From contig SYHW01000033.1 of NCBI GenBank assembly GCA_005799065.1, positions 1-40,358 of the forward strand: a DNA stretch of 40,358 bases, written 5' to 3'. Both the position numbers and the translations under genes were made by a program. The notes under the pieces are model-generated. The model saw nothing but the letters and a program-made list of their open reading frames with translations, was not told the origin of the DNA and made no database searches. Shown one piece after another: positions 26,442-34,267 of this stretch. The DNA comes from Bacteroidota bacterium (GTDB taxonomy: Bacteria; Bacteroidota; Bacteroidia; UBA7662). Numbering within the stretch: the first letter of the stretch is position 1; the number at the start of each line of letters is the position of its first letter.

Positions 26442-27217
26442 TCCATCCTTTGGCACTCGTGCATCCCGACGCGCAAATCGGAGATGGCACCGAAATCTCT
26501 GCATTTTCCACCATCGCGGCCGACGTGGTGATTGGTCAAAATTGTTGGGTTGGTCCCAACGCAACCATTATGGATGGTGCCCGAGTGGGTGATCGCGTGC
26601 GGGTTTTCCCCGGAGCCGTAGTTTCTGCCGTTCCACAAGACCTGAAATACAAGGGTGAACCCACGCTCACCTTTATAGGACACGACACCACCATCCGCGA
26701 GTGCGCCACCATCAATAGAGGAACATCAGATCGCCAAGAAACCCGTGTGGGGGCCCATTGCTTATTGATGGCATATAGCCATGTTGCACACGATTGCTTG
26801 GTAGGCGATCATGTCATTCTCGCTAATTTAGCCACGCTTGCAGGCCATATTCGCATTCATGATTGGGCCATTCTAGAGGGGATGGTGGCCGTGCAACAGT
26901 TCATTACCGTTGGTGAACATACGTTTATTGGCGGTGGTTCATTGGTCAGAAAAGATGTCCCACCGTACGTAAAATGTGCTAAAGAACCGCTTTCATTCGC
27001 AGGTGTGAATGTGATCGGCCTTCGTCGACGCGGCTTCTCGGAGGAGAGCATCCGTCAAATCGAGGACATCTATCGCTTAATCTATGTTCGTGGCCATAAT
27101 ATGTCTAAGGCACTTGAGTTGGTTGAGCAGGAGTCGACTCCGAGCGAAGAACGCGATCGCATTCTCCAGTTTATTAAATCTTCACAGCCGGGCGTCATCA
27201 AGGGGATGCTGGAATAA
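26438..27217 (+). CDS. lpxA: acyl-ACP:UDP-GlcNAc O-acyltransferase LpxA
   Basis: This enzyme performs the first step of lipid A synthesis. The 259-residue protein starts MIHPLALVHPDAQIGDGTEI and is a hexapeptide-repeat beta-helix. The catalytic His lies in LLMAYSHVAHDCLVGDH, preceded by IRECATINRGT, and the C-terminal helical domain contains NVIGLRRRGFS and IRQIEDIYRLIY. It is coupled to lpxC/fabZ by a 4-base overlap and followed after 4 bases by the ABC ATPase. Confidence 0.97.
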   Translation: MIHPLALVHPDAQIGDGTEISAFSTIAADVVIGQNCWVGPNATIMDGARVGDRVRVFPGAVVSAVPQDLKYKGEPTLTFIGHDTTIRECATINRGTSDRQETRVGAHCLLMAYSHVAHDCLVGDHVILANLATLAGHIRIHDWAILEGMVAVQQFITVGEHTFIGGGSLVRKDVPPYVKCAKEPLSFAGVNVIGLRRRGFSEESIRQIEDIYRLIYVRGHNMSKALELVEQESTPSEERDRILQFIKSSQPGVIKGMLE

Positions 27218-27221
27218 GCCC

Positions 27222-27869
27222 ATGATTGATTTAGGCGGATCGGAATCTACTCAACTGCGCATGAGCAGTGGCGGTAAACGGTTCGAACGCGGCTGGCTTT
27301 TTAAAAATCTTGATTTCAAAGGGCATGCTTCTGAACAATGGGCCATCACGGGCCCTAATGGTTCGGGTAAGAGCACCTTATTGCTGTCGCTCGGTGGGTA
27401 TCTGGAATTAACAGAAGGGGATCTTGCCTTACATTATTCTGGCCGGGATTGGCCAGAGGTCCAAATCAGCCGACATACAGCCCTTGCATCTCCCTATCTC
27501 GACATACCAGCATCACTAACCGTTATAGAATTGCTTCAATTTCATCAACAACTGAAGGGAATTCGCTTGGGGTGGGATGCCTTGGAACAATTGGGCATGA
27601 GTGGAATGAAAAGCCAGCTTCATAAAAAGACGGCCCAGCTCAGTAGTGGTCAACGTCAAAAACTGCGCTTACTCATGGCGTTTGGGTGCAATGCACCGAT
27701 TCTCTTGCTCGACGAGCCCTGCAGTCACCTCGACCAACAGGGGTTTGATTGGTACCGACAACTGATTCAACTGCCCGTAGTGTCTCATTTATTGATGGTT
27801 GTTGCCAGCAACGACCCCGCCGAATACGAAGGAATGAAGTTGCTTATTCAACTGTCGAAATCCAATTGA
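27222..27869 (+). CDS. lone ABC-type ATPase downstream of lpxA
   Basis: A 215-residue ATP-binding protein: Walker A GPNGSGKST (residues 44-52), signature LSSGQRQKLRL (about 140), Walker B ILLLDEP followed by SHLD. The ATG at 27222 begins 4 bases after the lpxA stop; a longer frame from 27084 overlaps lpxA and lacks homology-like features. Two departures from the usual pattern are visible. The signature is LSSGQ instead of LSGGQ, and the switch-loop position reads VVASNDPAEY, with Asn where the catalytic His (usually TH or SH followed by D) is expected. No permease is adjacent. It loosely resembles CcmA-like or other stand-alone ATPases. The stop codon lies in a 25-base tandem duplication. Confidence 0.8.
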   Translation: MIDLGGSESTQLRMSSGGKRFERGWLFKNLDFKGHASEQWAITGPNGSGKSTLLLSLGGYLELTEGDLALHYSGRDWPEVQISRHTALASPYLDIPASLTVIELLQFHQQLKGIRLGWDALEQLGMSGMKSQLHKKTAQLSSGQRQKLRLLMAFGCNAPILLLDEPCSHLDQQGFDWYRQLIQLPVVSHLLMVVASNDPAEYEGMKLLIQLSKSN

Positions 27870-27901
27870 AATTCATCTGTCGAAATCCGAATGAACAAGG
27901 A
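27852..27901. repeat. 25-bp tandem duplication across a stop codon
   Basis: CTGTCGAAATCC starts at 27852 and again at 27877 (period 25), with similar continuation (AATTGAA / GAATGAA). The first unit contains the last codons and TGA stop of the ATPase gene; the second is just downstream. Confidence 0.75.
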
Positions 27902-28128
27902 ATAGAGATTTGTATACTCTTTCGTACATCACCCATTTGAATTGTATTCTAAAGGGTACACTCTGATTAATCTCGTCTTCTTGTTAATCCCAATCAACCC
28001 ATGTTTCAATCAAAAAGAGCCCATAAACTTCTCACCGGTGGGTAATTTTACTTTAGGCACGAATTTGGCACAGGGATTGAACTACACTTTTGGTTGTTTG
28101 TTCAATCAAAGTGTTTTAACAGGGGAAG

Positions 28129-28150
28129 GGAGCCGAAAGGCTCCTTTTTT
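28129..28150 (+). terminator. intrinsic terminator after the lpx/ABC operon
   Basis: GGAGCC (28129-28134), tetraloop GAAA, GGCTCC (28139-28144) and TTTTTT (28145-28150), followed by CTTTT. This is a textbook Rho-independent terminator on the plus strand. It lies 260 bases after the ATPase stop, which leaves room for a long 3'UTR or a small RNA. Confidence 0.92.
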
Positions 28151-28160
28151 CTTTTCGGGC

Positions 28161-28280
28161 CTCGGAGTAATTCTCGAAGTAATTCTCGAAGTAATTCTCG
28201 GAGCGTGTCTTGCGAGCTGAAGTGGTCGGGTATTCCCTCAAGCCTCGGAGCGAGCCTCGGAGTAATTCTCGGATCAATCC
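28161..28280. repeat. two arrays of 12-bp repeats
   Basis: CTCGGAGTAATT (28161) is followed by CTCGAAGTAATT twice (28173, 28185) and a partial CTCGGAGCG (28197). A second array of 12-base units follows at 28245-28280 (CTCGGAGCGAGC, CTCGGAGTAATT, CTCGGATCAATC). The arrays lie between the terminator and the dprA stop. Confidence 0.9.
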
Positions 28281-28283
28281 GGT

Positions 28284-29405
28284 CTACATGCGCTCAATGA
28301 GCTCTAGTTTTCGGCCAGGCATTCGGCGCACCAATCCCTTGATTTCTAAACCAACCGTCGCCTGATACAAACGCGATAGTGGAATTCGACATAGTACTAT
28401 TAAAGTGTCGAGCGACGCAACCCCATCCTTACGCATCAATTCGATCACTTTTAACTCATCCACATCCAATTCAGGAAAGAGCTGAGCCTGAATGCCACCG
28501 GCATCAGTCAAGGCCTGCTGCCACCCCATGGCCTCCACCAGTTGGGCTGTTGATGTCATGATTGCGGCACGATGGGATCTGATCAGTTCATGGCATCCCT
28601 CAGAAAACTTGTCTCCCACCCGACCCGGAAAAGCAAAAACATCGCGGTTGTAGTCGTTGGCCAGTGATGCCGTGATCAAAGCACCACCATCACGCCCAGC
28701 CTCTACCACCACTACCGCATCGGCCATTCCGGCCACAATTCGATTTCGTTTTGGAAAATTTTCGCGTTCTGGCGGGGTATCGAATGTGAACTCAGACAGC
28801 AATCCCCCATCTTCCAACATACGCTCGGCCATTTGGCGGTGCTGATGGGGATATATTCGTCCCAATCCATGCCCTAAAACAGCTATGGTTGGCAAGCGGT
28901 GACGAACAGCAGCCTCATGGGCGTGTCCATCGATCCCTATGGCGAGTCCACTCAGAACCACCACATTCAAAGGAGCCAATTCCCGAATCAGCTGCTCTGT
29001 GATTTGTCGGCCATAAGCTGTGGCAGATCGGGTGCCAACAACGGCTAATACCCGTTTGGCGTTCAGTGGCAACCGTCCGAGTCCGAACAACAATAAGGGA
29101 TGGTCGGGACACTGGCGCAGGCGAGCGGGGTATTCAGGGTCGTTGTACGGATATACCTTTGCGCCCATTTTCAATTGCCGATCAAGCATATGCTCCATGC
29201 GGCTAAAATCTTTGAACGATCGTATCGCTGCTGCCGTTTTTTGTCCGACCCCCTCCACTGTATGTAAAAGCCGCCGCTCGCTTCCGAATGCCGCTTCAGC
29301 AGAGCCTAAGGATTCAATTATTTTCCGCGCCAATATGCATCCTACGCCATCAACCTCGAGAAGCGACAACAAGCATACGATTTCCCTTTGTTGATTGGCG
29401 TTCAC
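28284..29405 (-). CDS. dprA: DNA-processing protein DprA
   Basis: DprA loads RecA on incoming single-stranded DNA during natural transformation. The N-terminal helix-hairpin-helix region (VDGVGCILARKII and VEGVGQKTAAAI) is followed by the Rossmann-like DprA core: VVGTRSATAYG, VVLSGLAIGIDGHAHEAA, FPKRNRIVAGMADAVVVVEA and GALITASLANDYNRDVFAFPGRV. The C-terminus (about 310-373) has the winged-helix DprA_WH-like ...KDGVASLDTLIVLCRIPLSRLYQATVGLEIKG, split here only by loops. The 373 residues are normal. The start is GTG 29405. It is convergent with the lpx transcription unit and divergent from the first TonB-dependent receptor. Confidence 0.94.
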   Translation of the reverse strand: MNANQQREIVCLLSLLEVDGVGCILARKIIESLGSAEAAFGSERRLLHTVEGVGQKTAAAIRSFKDFSRMEHMLDRQLKMGAKVYPYNDPEYPARLRQCPDHPLLLFGLGRLPLNAKRVLAVVGTRSATAYGRQITEQLIRELAPLNVVVLSGLAIGIDGHAHEAAVRHRLPTIAVLGHGLGRIYPHQHRQMAERMLEDGGLLSEFTFDTPPERENFPKRNRIVAGMADAVVVVEAGRDGGALITASLANDYNRDVFAFPGRVGDKFSEGCHELIRSHRAAIMTSTAQLVEAMGWQQALTDAGGIQAQLFPELDVDELKVIELMRKDGVASLDTLIVLCRIPLSRLYQATVGLEIKGLVRRMPGRKLELIERM

Positions 29406-29535
29406 ATCGCTAAATTCGGACTTTTTAACCGCAGTCGGTTGCCGACAAAATCCATGTTTATTTTTTGTTATTTCTATGAAGTCAGGTCTTTAGATTATCA
29501 TGTTATTTCGTAGTTAGCCCATATTTATTGTCTCA

Positions 29536-31863
29536 ATGAATCGTTTCCTTCTTTATAAACTCGTGCCGTTGCTGTGTTTGTTCGGCCTCCTACCCGATCA
29601 CGCTCTTTCACAATGCGTTTTGAGTGGACAAATACGCGATGCCCAAACCAAGCAGACTCTTTGGGGGGTAGGCATTCAGTCGACCGATGGCAGCGGCATG
29701 ATCAGCGATGCAGAAGGGAAATTCAGCTGGAAACTCGTACAGGATACAGTAACTACCTTCAAATTCACTTTTCTAGGCTATGAAACCCAGGAAATCAGGA
29801 TTCAAAGGCCTTGTTCTGAGGGCAAACCGCTTGATATTCAACTCAGACCCAAAAATCAGGAGTTAAACCCTATAGTCGTGACGGCGGGTCGTATGGAGCA
29901 AGTGCTGAGTAGGGCTCAAATATCTACCGGTGTCCTCCAAATCAAGGATCTGACGGCCAATAATTCTGTTACACCCGACGATGCGCTGAACCGATCACCT
30001 GGCATGCACGTTATCCGTGGCCAAATTTCCATTCGCGGAAGCAGTGGTTATACGCTTGGTGTGGGGAGTCGCGTCATGATGTTGCTCGATGGCCTCCCTA
30101 TGCTCACCGCGGAAAGCAGCGAAATTCTCTGGAATTTTTTACCCATCGAAAACACTGCTCAATTGGAGGTCATTAAGGGGCCGGGCTCAGCCCTTTATGG
30201 GTCTGGCGCACTGGGTGGGGTTATCAACCTGAGAAGTGTGCTGCCTGGTGATCGTCCGGTTACGGAAATCACTGCATTTGGCGGTCGTTTTGATCGACCG
30301 CCGGGCTACCACAGCGACCCTTGGGCGGGTGGCCCTACACCTGGAAAAATGGGCATCAGTGTATCTCACCGCCAGCGCTTTGGAAGAACAGGCGTGGTCG
30401 CATCCCTCAATGCGGTTTCCGACGATGGATACCGGGTTGGAGAACCCAGTCGCCGCATTCGAGGCACCCTGCACGTGCGCCAGACTTTAGGAAAGGGATG
30501 GTCGGCCGGACTTCATTTGAGTCAGCTCGCTGACTCCACCAGACTGTACACCTTTTGGGAAAGCGATACGAATGCATTTATGCCCTATCCGGGCAGTACT
30601 AATCCACAACTCAACCACCGAACCATGGTGGACCCTTATGTGGAATATGAAGGGAAACAGCTCAGCTTCAGCCTCAAAAATAGATTTTATAGAAGCTACA
30701 CCAATTACAATAATGAGGATTTTGGTTTGGGCTTGATGTATTACACCGAAGCACAAGCACGGTATCGGCCCAGTGGAGGTCTTGGGCGTCACTTAGTATG
30801 GACCGGTGGTGTGGTTCAGCAAACCGGACAAATCCGCAGCGATCGATTGTATGGCAACCAACAAACCGTGAACCGCTCGCTTTACACGCAAGCAGATTGG
30901 CATCAGGGCCGATTAGAAGCAAGCCTGGGCGCCCGTGGCGAGTGGTTTTTGGTGAACGGCAGCCAAAAGCTGTTTCAGCCGGTGGTCCGTGGTGGTCTGA
31001 ACTTTGCATACAGCGCTATGGGCAACTTGCGGGCTTCTGCTGGTCAAGGATTCCGTAGCCCGTCTGTCGCCGAAATGTATTCGAACACTTTTGTAGGAAC
31101 GGTGCGCTTAGCCAGTGACCCCAATTTAGGCGCCGAACTAAGTCGATCCATTGAGCTGGGCATCCACCAGCGGGTCCATGCGGGAAAACTGCAGGCTTAT
31201 GTTGATTTGGCTTGGTTTCAATCGCGCTACGACAGCATGATTGAGTACAGTTTTGGGGTTTATATTCCGCAGGTCTGGGACAGTCAGGATTCCATTTGGC
31301 TGAGTGAAGGTAACTTGGGCGCCATCGCTCAAAAATATGCCCGCTTCCAGCCGGCCAATATTGTTGAGGCCCGAATCACGGGCCTGGAGGCCGTGGTGGG
31401 TGCCGTTGGACGATGGGGGCCTTGGGGCATTCGCATGCAAGCGGGATACACCTATACAATGCCCTTGAACCTAAAGCCTTCCACGGATCCTCGGGCCGAT
31501 ACGAGCGGATTGTCGGTACTGGTTGACCTGCGCAAATACCTCAAATACAGATACCTTCATCTGCTGCGCACCGATTTGGCCGTTGAATGGAAATCGTGGT
31601 CGCTCGGGGTCAATACCCGCTACAACAGCGTCATCCTGAATATTGATGAGGACTTCTACCGCTTTATGCCGGGTCTGATCGACTACCGGATCAGGAGCAT
31701 AAAGGGTGACTTATTGACCGACCTTCGTTTCGGCAAACAGGTTTATGGCGACTGGCGGATTAATCTGGTTATTCGGAATTTGGGCAACCGCAGTTGGATG
31801 CCCCTACCCGGTAACATTGGCGAACAACGTAACGTCATTCTTCAACTAACTGGCCGCATTTAG
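29536..31863 (+). CDS. TonB-dependent outer-membrane receptor (first of a tandem pair)
   Basis: The 775-residue protein begins with a signal peptide (about residues 1-25, LLCLFGLLPDHALS), then a CarboxypepD_reg-like domain (about 27-105: CVLSGQIRDAQTKQTLWGVG, AEGKFSWKL, FLGYETQEI). A plug domain (about 115-235) follows, with VVTAGRMEQ, GQISIRGSSGYTLGVGSRV and the well-conserved IKGPGSALYGSGALGGVINL. The rest is a 22-strand barrel with FRSPSVAEMYSNTF and a C-terminal RNLGNRSWMPLPGNIGEQRN closing strand. It imports a ligand with TonB energy. No SusD-like partner is present, so a glycan role is not supported; the substrate is unknown. It is 75 bases upstream of a paralogue. Confidence 0.92.
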   Translation: MNRFLLYKLVPLLCLFGLLPDHALSQCVLSGQIRDAQTKQTLWGVGIQSTDGSGMISDAEGKFSWKLVQDTVTTFKFTFLGYETQEIRIQRPCSEGKPLDIQLRPKNQELNPIVVTAGRMEQVLSRAQISTGVLQIKDLTANNSVTPDDALNRSPGMHVIRGQISIRGSSGYTLGVGSRVMMLLDGLPMLTAESSEILWNFLPIENTAQLEVIKGPGSALYGSGALGGVINLRSVLPGDRPVTEITAFGGRFDRPPGYHSDPWAGGPTPGKMGISVSHRQRFGRTGVVASLNAVSDDGYRVGEPSRRIRGTLHVRQTLGKGWSAGLHLSQLADSTRLYTFWESDTNAFMPYPGSTNPQLNHRTMVDPYVEYEGKQLSFSLKNRFYRSYTNYNNEDFGLGLMYYTEAQARYRPSGGLGRHLVWTGGVVQQTGQIRSDRLYGNQQTVNRSLYTQADWHQGRLEASLGARGEWFLVNGSQKLFQPVVRGGLNFAYSAMGNLRASAGQGFRSPSVAEMYSNTFVGTVRLASDPNLGAELSRSIELGIHQRVHAGKLQAYVDLAWFQSRYDSMIEYSFGVYIPQVWDSQDSIWLSEGNLGAIAQKYARFQPANIVEARITGLEAVVGAVGRWGPWGIRMQAGYTYTMPLNLKPSTDPRADTSGLSVLVDLRKYLKYRYLHLLRTDLAVEWKSWSLGVNTRYNSVILNIDEDFYRFMPGLIDYRIRSIKGDLLTDLRFGKQVYGDWRINLVIRNLGNRSWMPLPGNIGEQRNVILQLTGRI

Positions 31864-31938
31864 AACAACTATCACCCGCTCAATGGCTCGATTGAACCAA
31901 CAATCTCTATTTTCAACCAAGACTAACAAATGTAGTGC

Positions 31939-34260
31939 ATGATACATAAGTTATTTTACTTGACCACTGCCCTTATACCTCGTAGTCGTTATTTATTTAA
32001 TCGACTCTGTCTGTTGTTCATCGCCATTCTTGTGCAGTTCTGTACCGCCCTTTCGGCTTGGTCGCAGGAGCCGTCTACCAGTCCACACTATCGGGTGATC
32101 GGAACGGTTAGGGAAGAATCAGGACAAAAAGCCCCTCTGGCTGGGGTTAACGTATGGGCGCAAGCGGATGCACCGCAAGCATCACGCGGAACCACCACAG
32201 ATGCGCAAGGTCGCTACGAACTCATGGTCCCCAAGGGTAATTACACCATTCGATTTAGCTACGTGGGTTTTAAAAGCCAGTCGTTGACCGGCGAATTGAT
32301 TCAAAACACCACCATTGACGTGTCGTTGCGCCCCTCGACCGACGAACTTTCGGCTGTGGTGGTGACAGCGGGTCGGTTTGAACAAAGAACCGAAGAAGTG
32401 ACGGTGAGCATGGAGGTCGTGCGCCCATCGGCCCTTCAACGCAATGCCATTACCCGATTCGATGATGCCCTCGACCGCGTTCCTGGCGTGCAAATGTTGA
32501 ATGGTCAGTTGAATATTCGAGGAACCAGCGGCTTCAGCTACGGCGCGGGTAGTCGGGTTCAGATTTTAGTCGACGATATGCCCTTGCTGGCTGGTGATGC
32601 TGGGGATGCAAAATGGAGTTTCATCCCCATAGAGAACATTTCCCAAATTGAAGTGGTGAAAGGTGCGGCCTCGGCTCTATATGGCAGCGCTGCTCTGGGG
32701 GGCATTGTGAACTTGCGCACAGCCTACCCCACCGAAACACCGCGAACAGAGGTTCAATTATTCAGCTACCTCTATGATGCCCCAAGAGATTTCTTTAAAA
32801 CTCCTTATCGGAGATCAGACGGTCGAAATCAATCGGGTTTTGGGCTATTGCACAGCCGCCAACTGGGTCGAAACGATCTCACAATTGGAGTATTTGCGGT
32901 AGATGATCAGGGTTATAGAATCGGTGAATTTAGTCGACGACTCCGCGGAAACATCAATTGGCGCCTTCGGCTGAGCGATCGGGTGAGTTTCAGTCTCAGT
33001 ACAAACGCCATGACCGATACCTTCGGCAATTTTTTCTTTTGGGAAAACGATACGCTTGCATTCTTTCCAGCGCCAGGTACCAACGACACCCAGCGTTCGA
33101 AGCGATGGACCGTAGACCCTTGTCTGTACATTTATGGTGCGAACGGACAAAAAACCACCCTCCGCAACCGTTATTACCTCACCGACAATAGGGGTGATAG
33201 CACGAGAAATACCCGAGGTGAGGTTTATTTCACCGAACTTCAACACCAACGCAGCCTGCGCCCTGGCCTTATGGCCACAGCCGGCCTACTTCATCAATAC
33301 AACTATGTGAACAGTGGGATTCTCTATGGTTTGCGCAGTAGTCGGAATTTAGCCGCCTATTTGCAGGCCGACCACAAAATCGGTCGTTTTAATTACTCGG
33401 TCGGCGTGCGCCTCGAACAGTTTGTCATCGATAGCGACCCTCCTCTGCGCTATCCAGTCGTTCGACTCGGGCTCAATTATCAGGCCGCTTCCTATACATG
33501 GGTTCGCGCTTCTTTTGGCCAGGGTTTCCGGACGCCTTCCATTGCCGAGCGCTATGTGAGCGGTGTAGCCGGGCCGGTTCAGGTTATTCCCAACCCGAGT
33601 CTTTCCACCGAAAAGGGCTGGAGCGCCGAAACCGGCATCAGGCAAATCTGGAAATGGGGGGCATTCACGGGAGTCACGGATCTTGCCTTGTTCTGGACCC
33701 AATACGACAATATGATCGAGTTTCGGTTCGGATTTTTCCCCGAAGGCGCGGGCTTTCAGGCCCGCAATTTGGACAATCGTTCCAGTATGATTCGTGGAAT
33801 TGAATGGACCACCGGTGCCAGCGGGTCATGGCGTGCATTCAAAATCAATGGCCAGCTGGGTTACACTTACATCCAACCGATTGAATGGTATCAACCGGTT
33901 CCTGATCGCCCCGACATTCTATTGAAGGAAGATCTTAAGTACCGTACCCCCCATATTTTTCGTTCGGATGTGGAAATCAGGCGTGGACGGTTCAGCACAG
34001 GCTCAAACCTTCGTTTTAATAGTTTCATGTCAGCCATCGACGCGGAATTTGAAACCCTCATCGCTGGTGTGGATCCCTTTCGCAGCAGGCGTGCAAGCGG
34101 GGATCTGATTATTGACCTCAGAGTGGGTTATGACCTGCGGAGCGATCTGAATATTAGCTTTTTGGTTCGAAACGCGGGAAATCGCGATTATATGATTGTT
34201 CCAGGTAATATTGGTCCTCCTCGAACTTGGGGCATCCAATTACGCTACAACGGGTCCTGA
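31939..34260 (+). CDS. TonB-dependent outer-membrane receptor (second of a tandem pair)
   Basis: At 773 residues it is built like its upstream neighbour: signal sequence (about residues 10-43, ending near ALSAWSQE), CarboxypepD_reg-like domain (VIGTVREESGQKAPLAGVNVW, TDAQGRYELMVPKG, FSYVGFKSQ), plug (VVVTAGRFEQ, LNIRGTSGFSYGAGSRV, VVKGAASALYGSAALGGIVNL) and barrel (FGQGFRTPSIAERYV, VRNAGNRDYMIVPGNIGPPR at the end). Many positions are shared with the first receptor in plug and barrel, for example FWENDT and TVDP versus FWESDT and MVDP, so they arose by duplication. The ligand is unknown. It ends 7 bases before the convergent lepB stop. Confidence 0.92.
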   Translation: MIHKLFYLTTALIPRSRYLFNRLCLLFIAILVQFCTALSAWSQEPSTSPHYRVIGTVREESGQKAPLAGVNVWAQADAPQASRGTTTDAQGRYELMVPKGNYTIRFSYVGFKSQSLTGELIQNTTIDVSLRPSTDELSAVVVTAGRFEQRTEEVTVSMEVVRPSALQRNAITRFDDALDRVPGVQMLNGQLNIRGTSGFSYGAGSRVQILVDDMPLLAGDAGDAKWSFIPIENISQIEVVKGAASALYGSAALGGIVNLRTAYPTETPRTEVQLFSYLYDAPRDFFKTPYRRSDGRNQSGFGLLHSRQLGRNDLTIGVFAVDDQGYRIGEFSRRLRGNINWRLRLSDRVSFSLSTNAMTDTFGNFFFWENDTLAFFPAPGTNDTQRSKRWTVDPCLYIYGANGQKTTLRNRYYLTDNRGDSTRNTRGEVYFTELQHQRSLRPGLMATAGLLHQYNYVNSGILYGLRSSRNLAAYLQADHKIGRFNYSVGVRLEQFVIDSDPPLRYPVVRLGLNYQAASYTWVRASFGQGFRTPSIAERYVSGVAGPVQVIPNPSLSTEKGWSAETGIRQIWKWGAFTGVTDLALFWTQYDNMIEFRFGFFPEGAGFQARNLDNRSSMIRGIEWTTGASGSWRAFKINGQLGYTYIQPIEWYQPVPDRPDILLKEDLKYRTPHIFRSDVEIRRGRFSTGSNLRFNSFMSAIDAEFETLIAGVDPFRSRRASGDLIIDLRVGYDLRSDLNISFLVRNAGNRDYMIVPGNIGPPRTWGIQLRYNGS

Positions 34261-34267
34261 ACCTTCA

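Larger units (their letters stand above)
27870..28283. other. 414-base region without a supported gene
   Basis: The stretch between the ATPase stop and the dprA stop contains the second 25-base repeat, an anonymous segment (27902-28128), a strong plus-strand terminator and 12-bp repeats. The open frames across it run through the terminator or read the repeats as SRSN units, so I treat none as a gene. The anonymous segment could be a 3'UTR or an untranslated RNA gene ending at the terminator. Confidence 0.6.

Noticed and set aside
28064-28082. Sigma54-like promoter TTGGCAC-N5-TTGAAC
   Set aside because: The -24 half matches, but the -12 half lacks the critical GC (TTGA instead of TTGC); one such near-match is expected by chance.
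28010-28110. tRNA-like T-loop (GTTCAATCC..CCA on the minus strand)
   Set aside because: No 7-bp acceptor stem, anticodon arm or D-arm could be paired around it.
27942-28220. Open frame of 92 codons after the ABC ATPase
   Set aside because: It runs straight through a textbook terminator and then reads the 12-bp repeats; it has no recognisable domain or start signal.
28161-28280. CRISPR-like repeat array
   Set aside because: Units are 12 bases and contiguous, with no spacers and no cas genes.
28094-28300. Open frame encoding an SRSN repeat peptide
   Set aside because: The periodic peptide is only the translation of the 12-bp DNA repeats, and the frame crosses the terminator.
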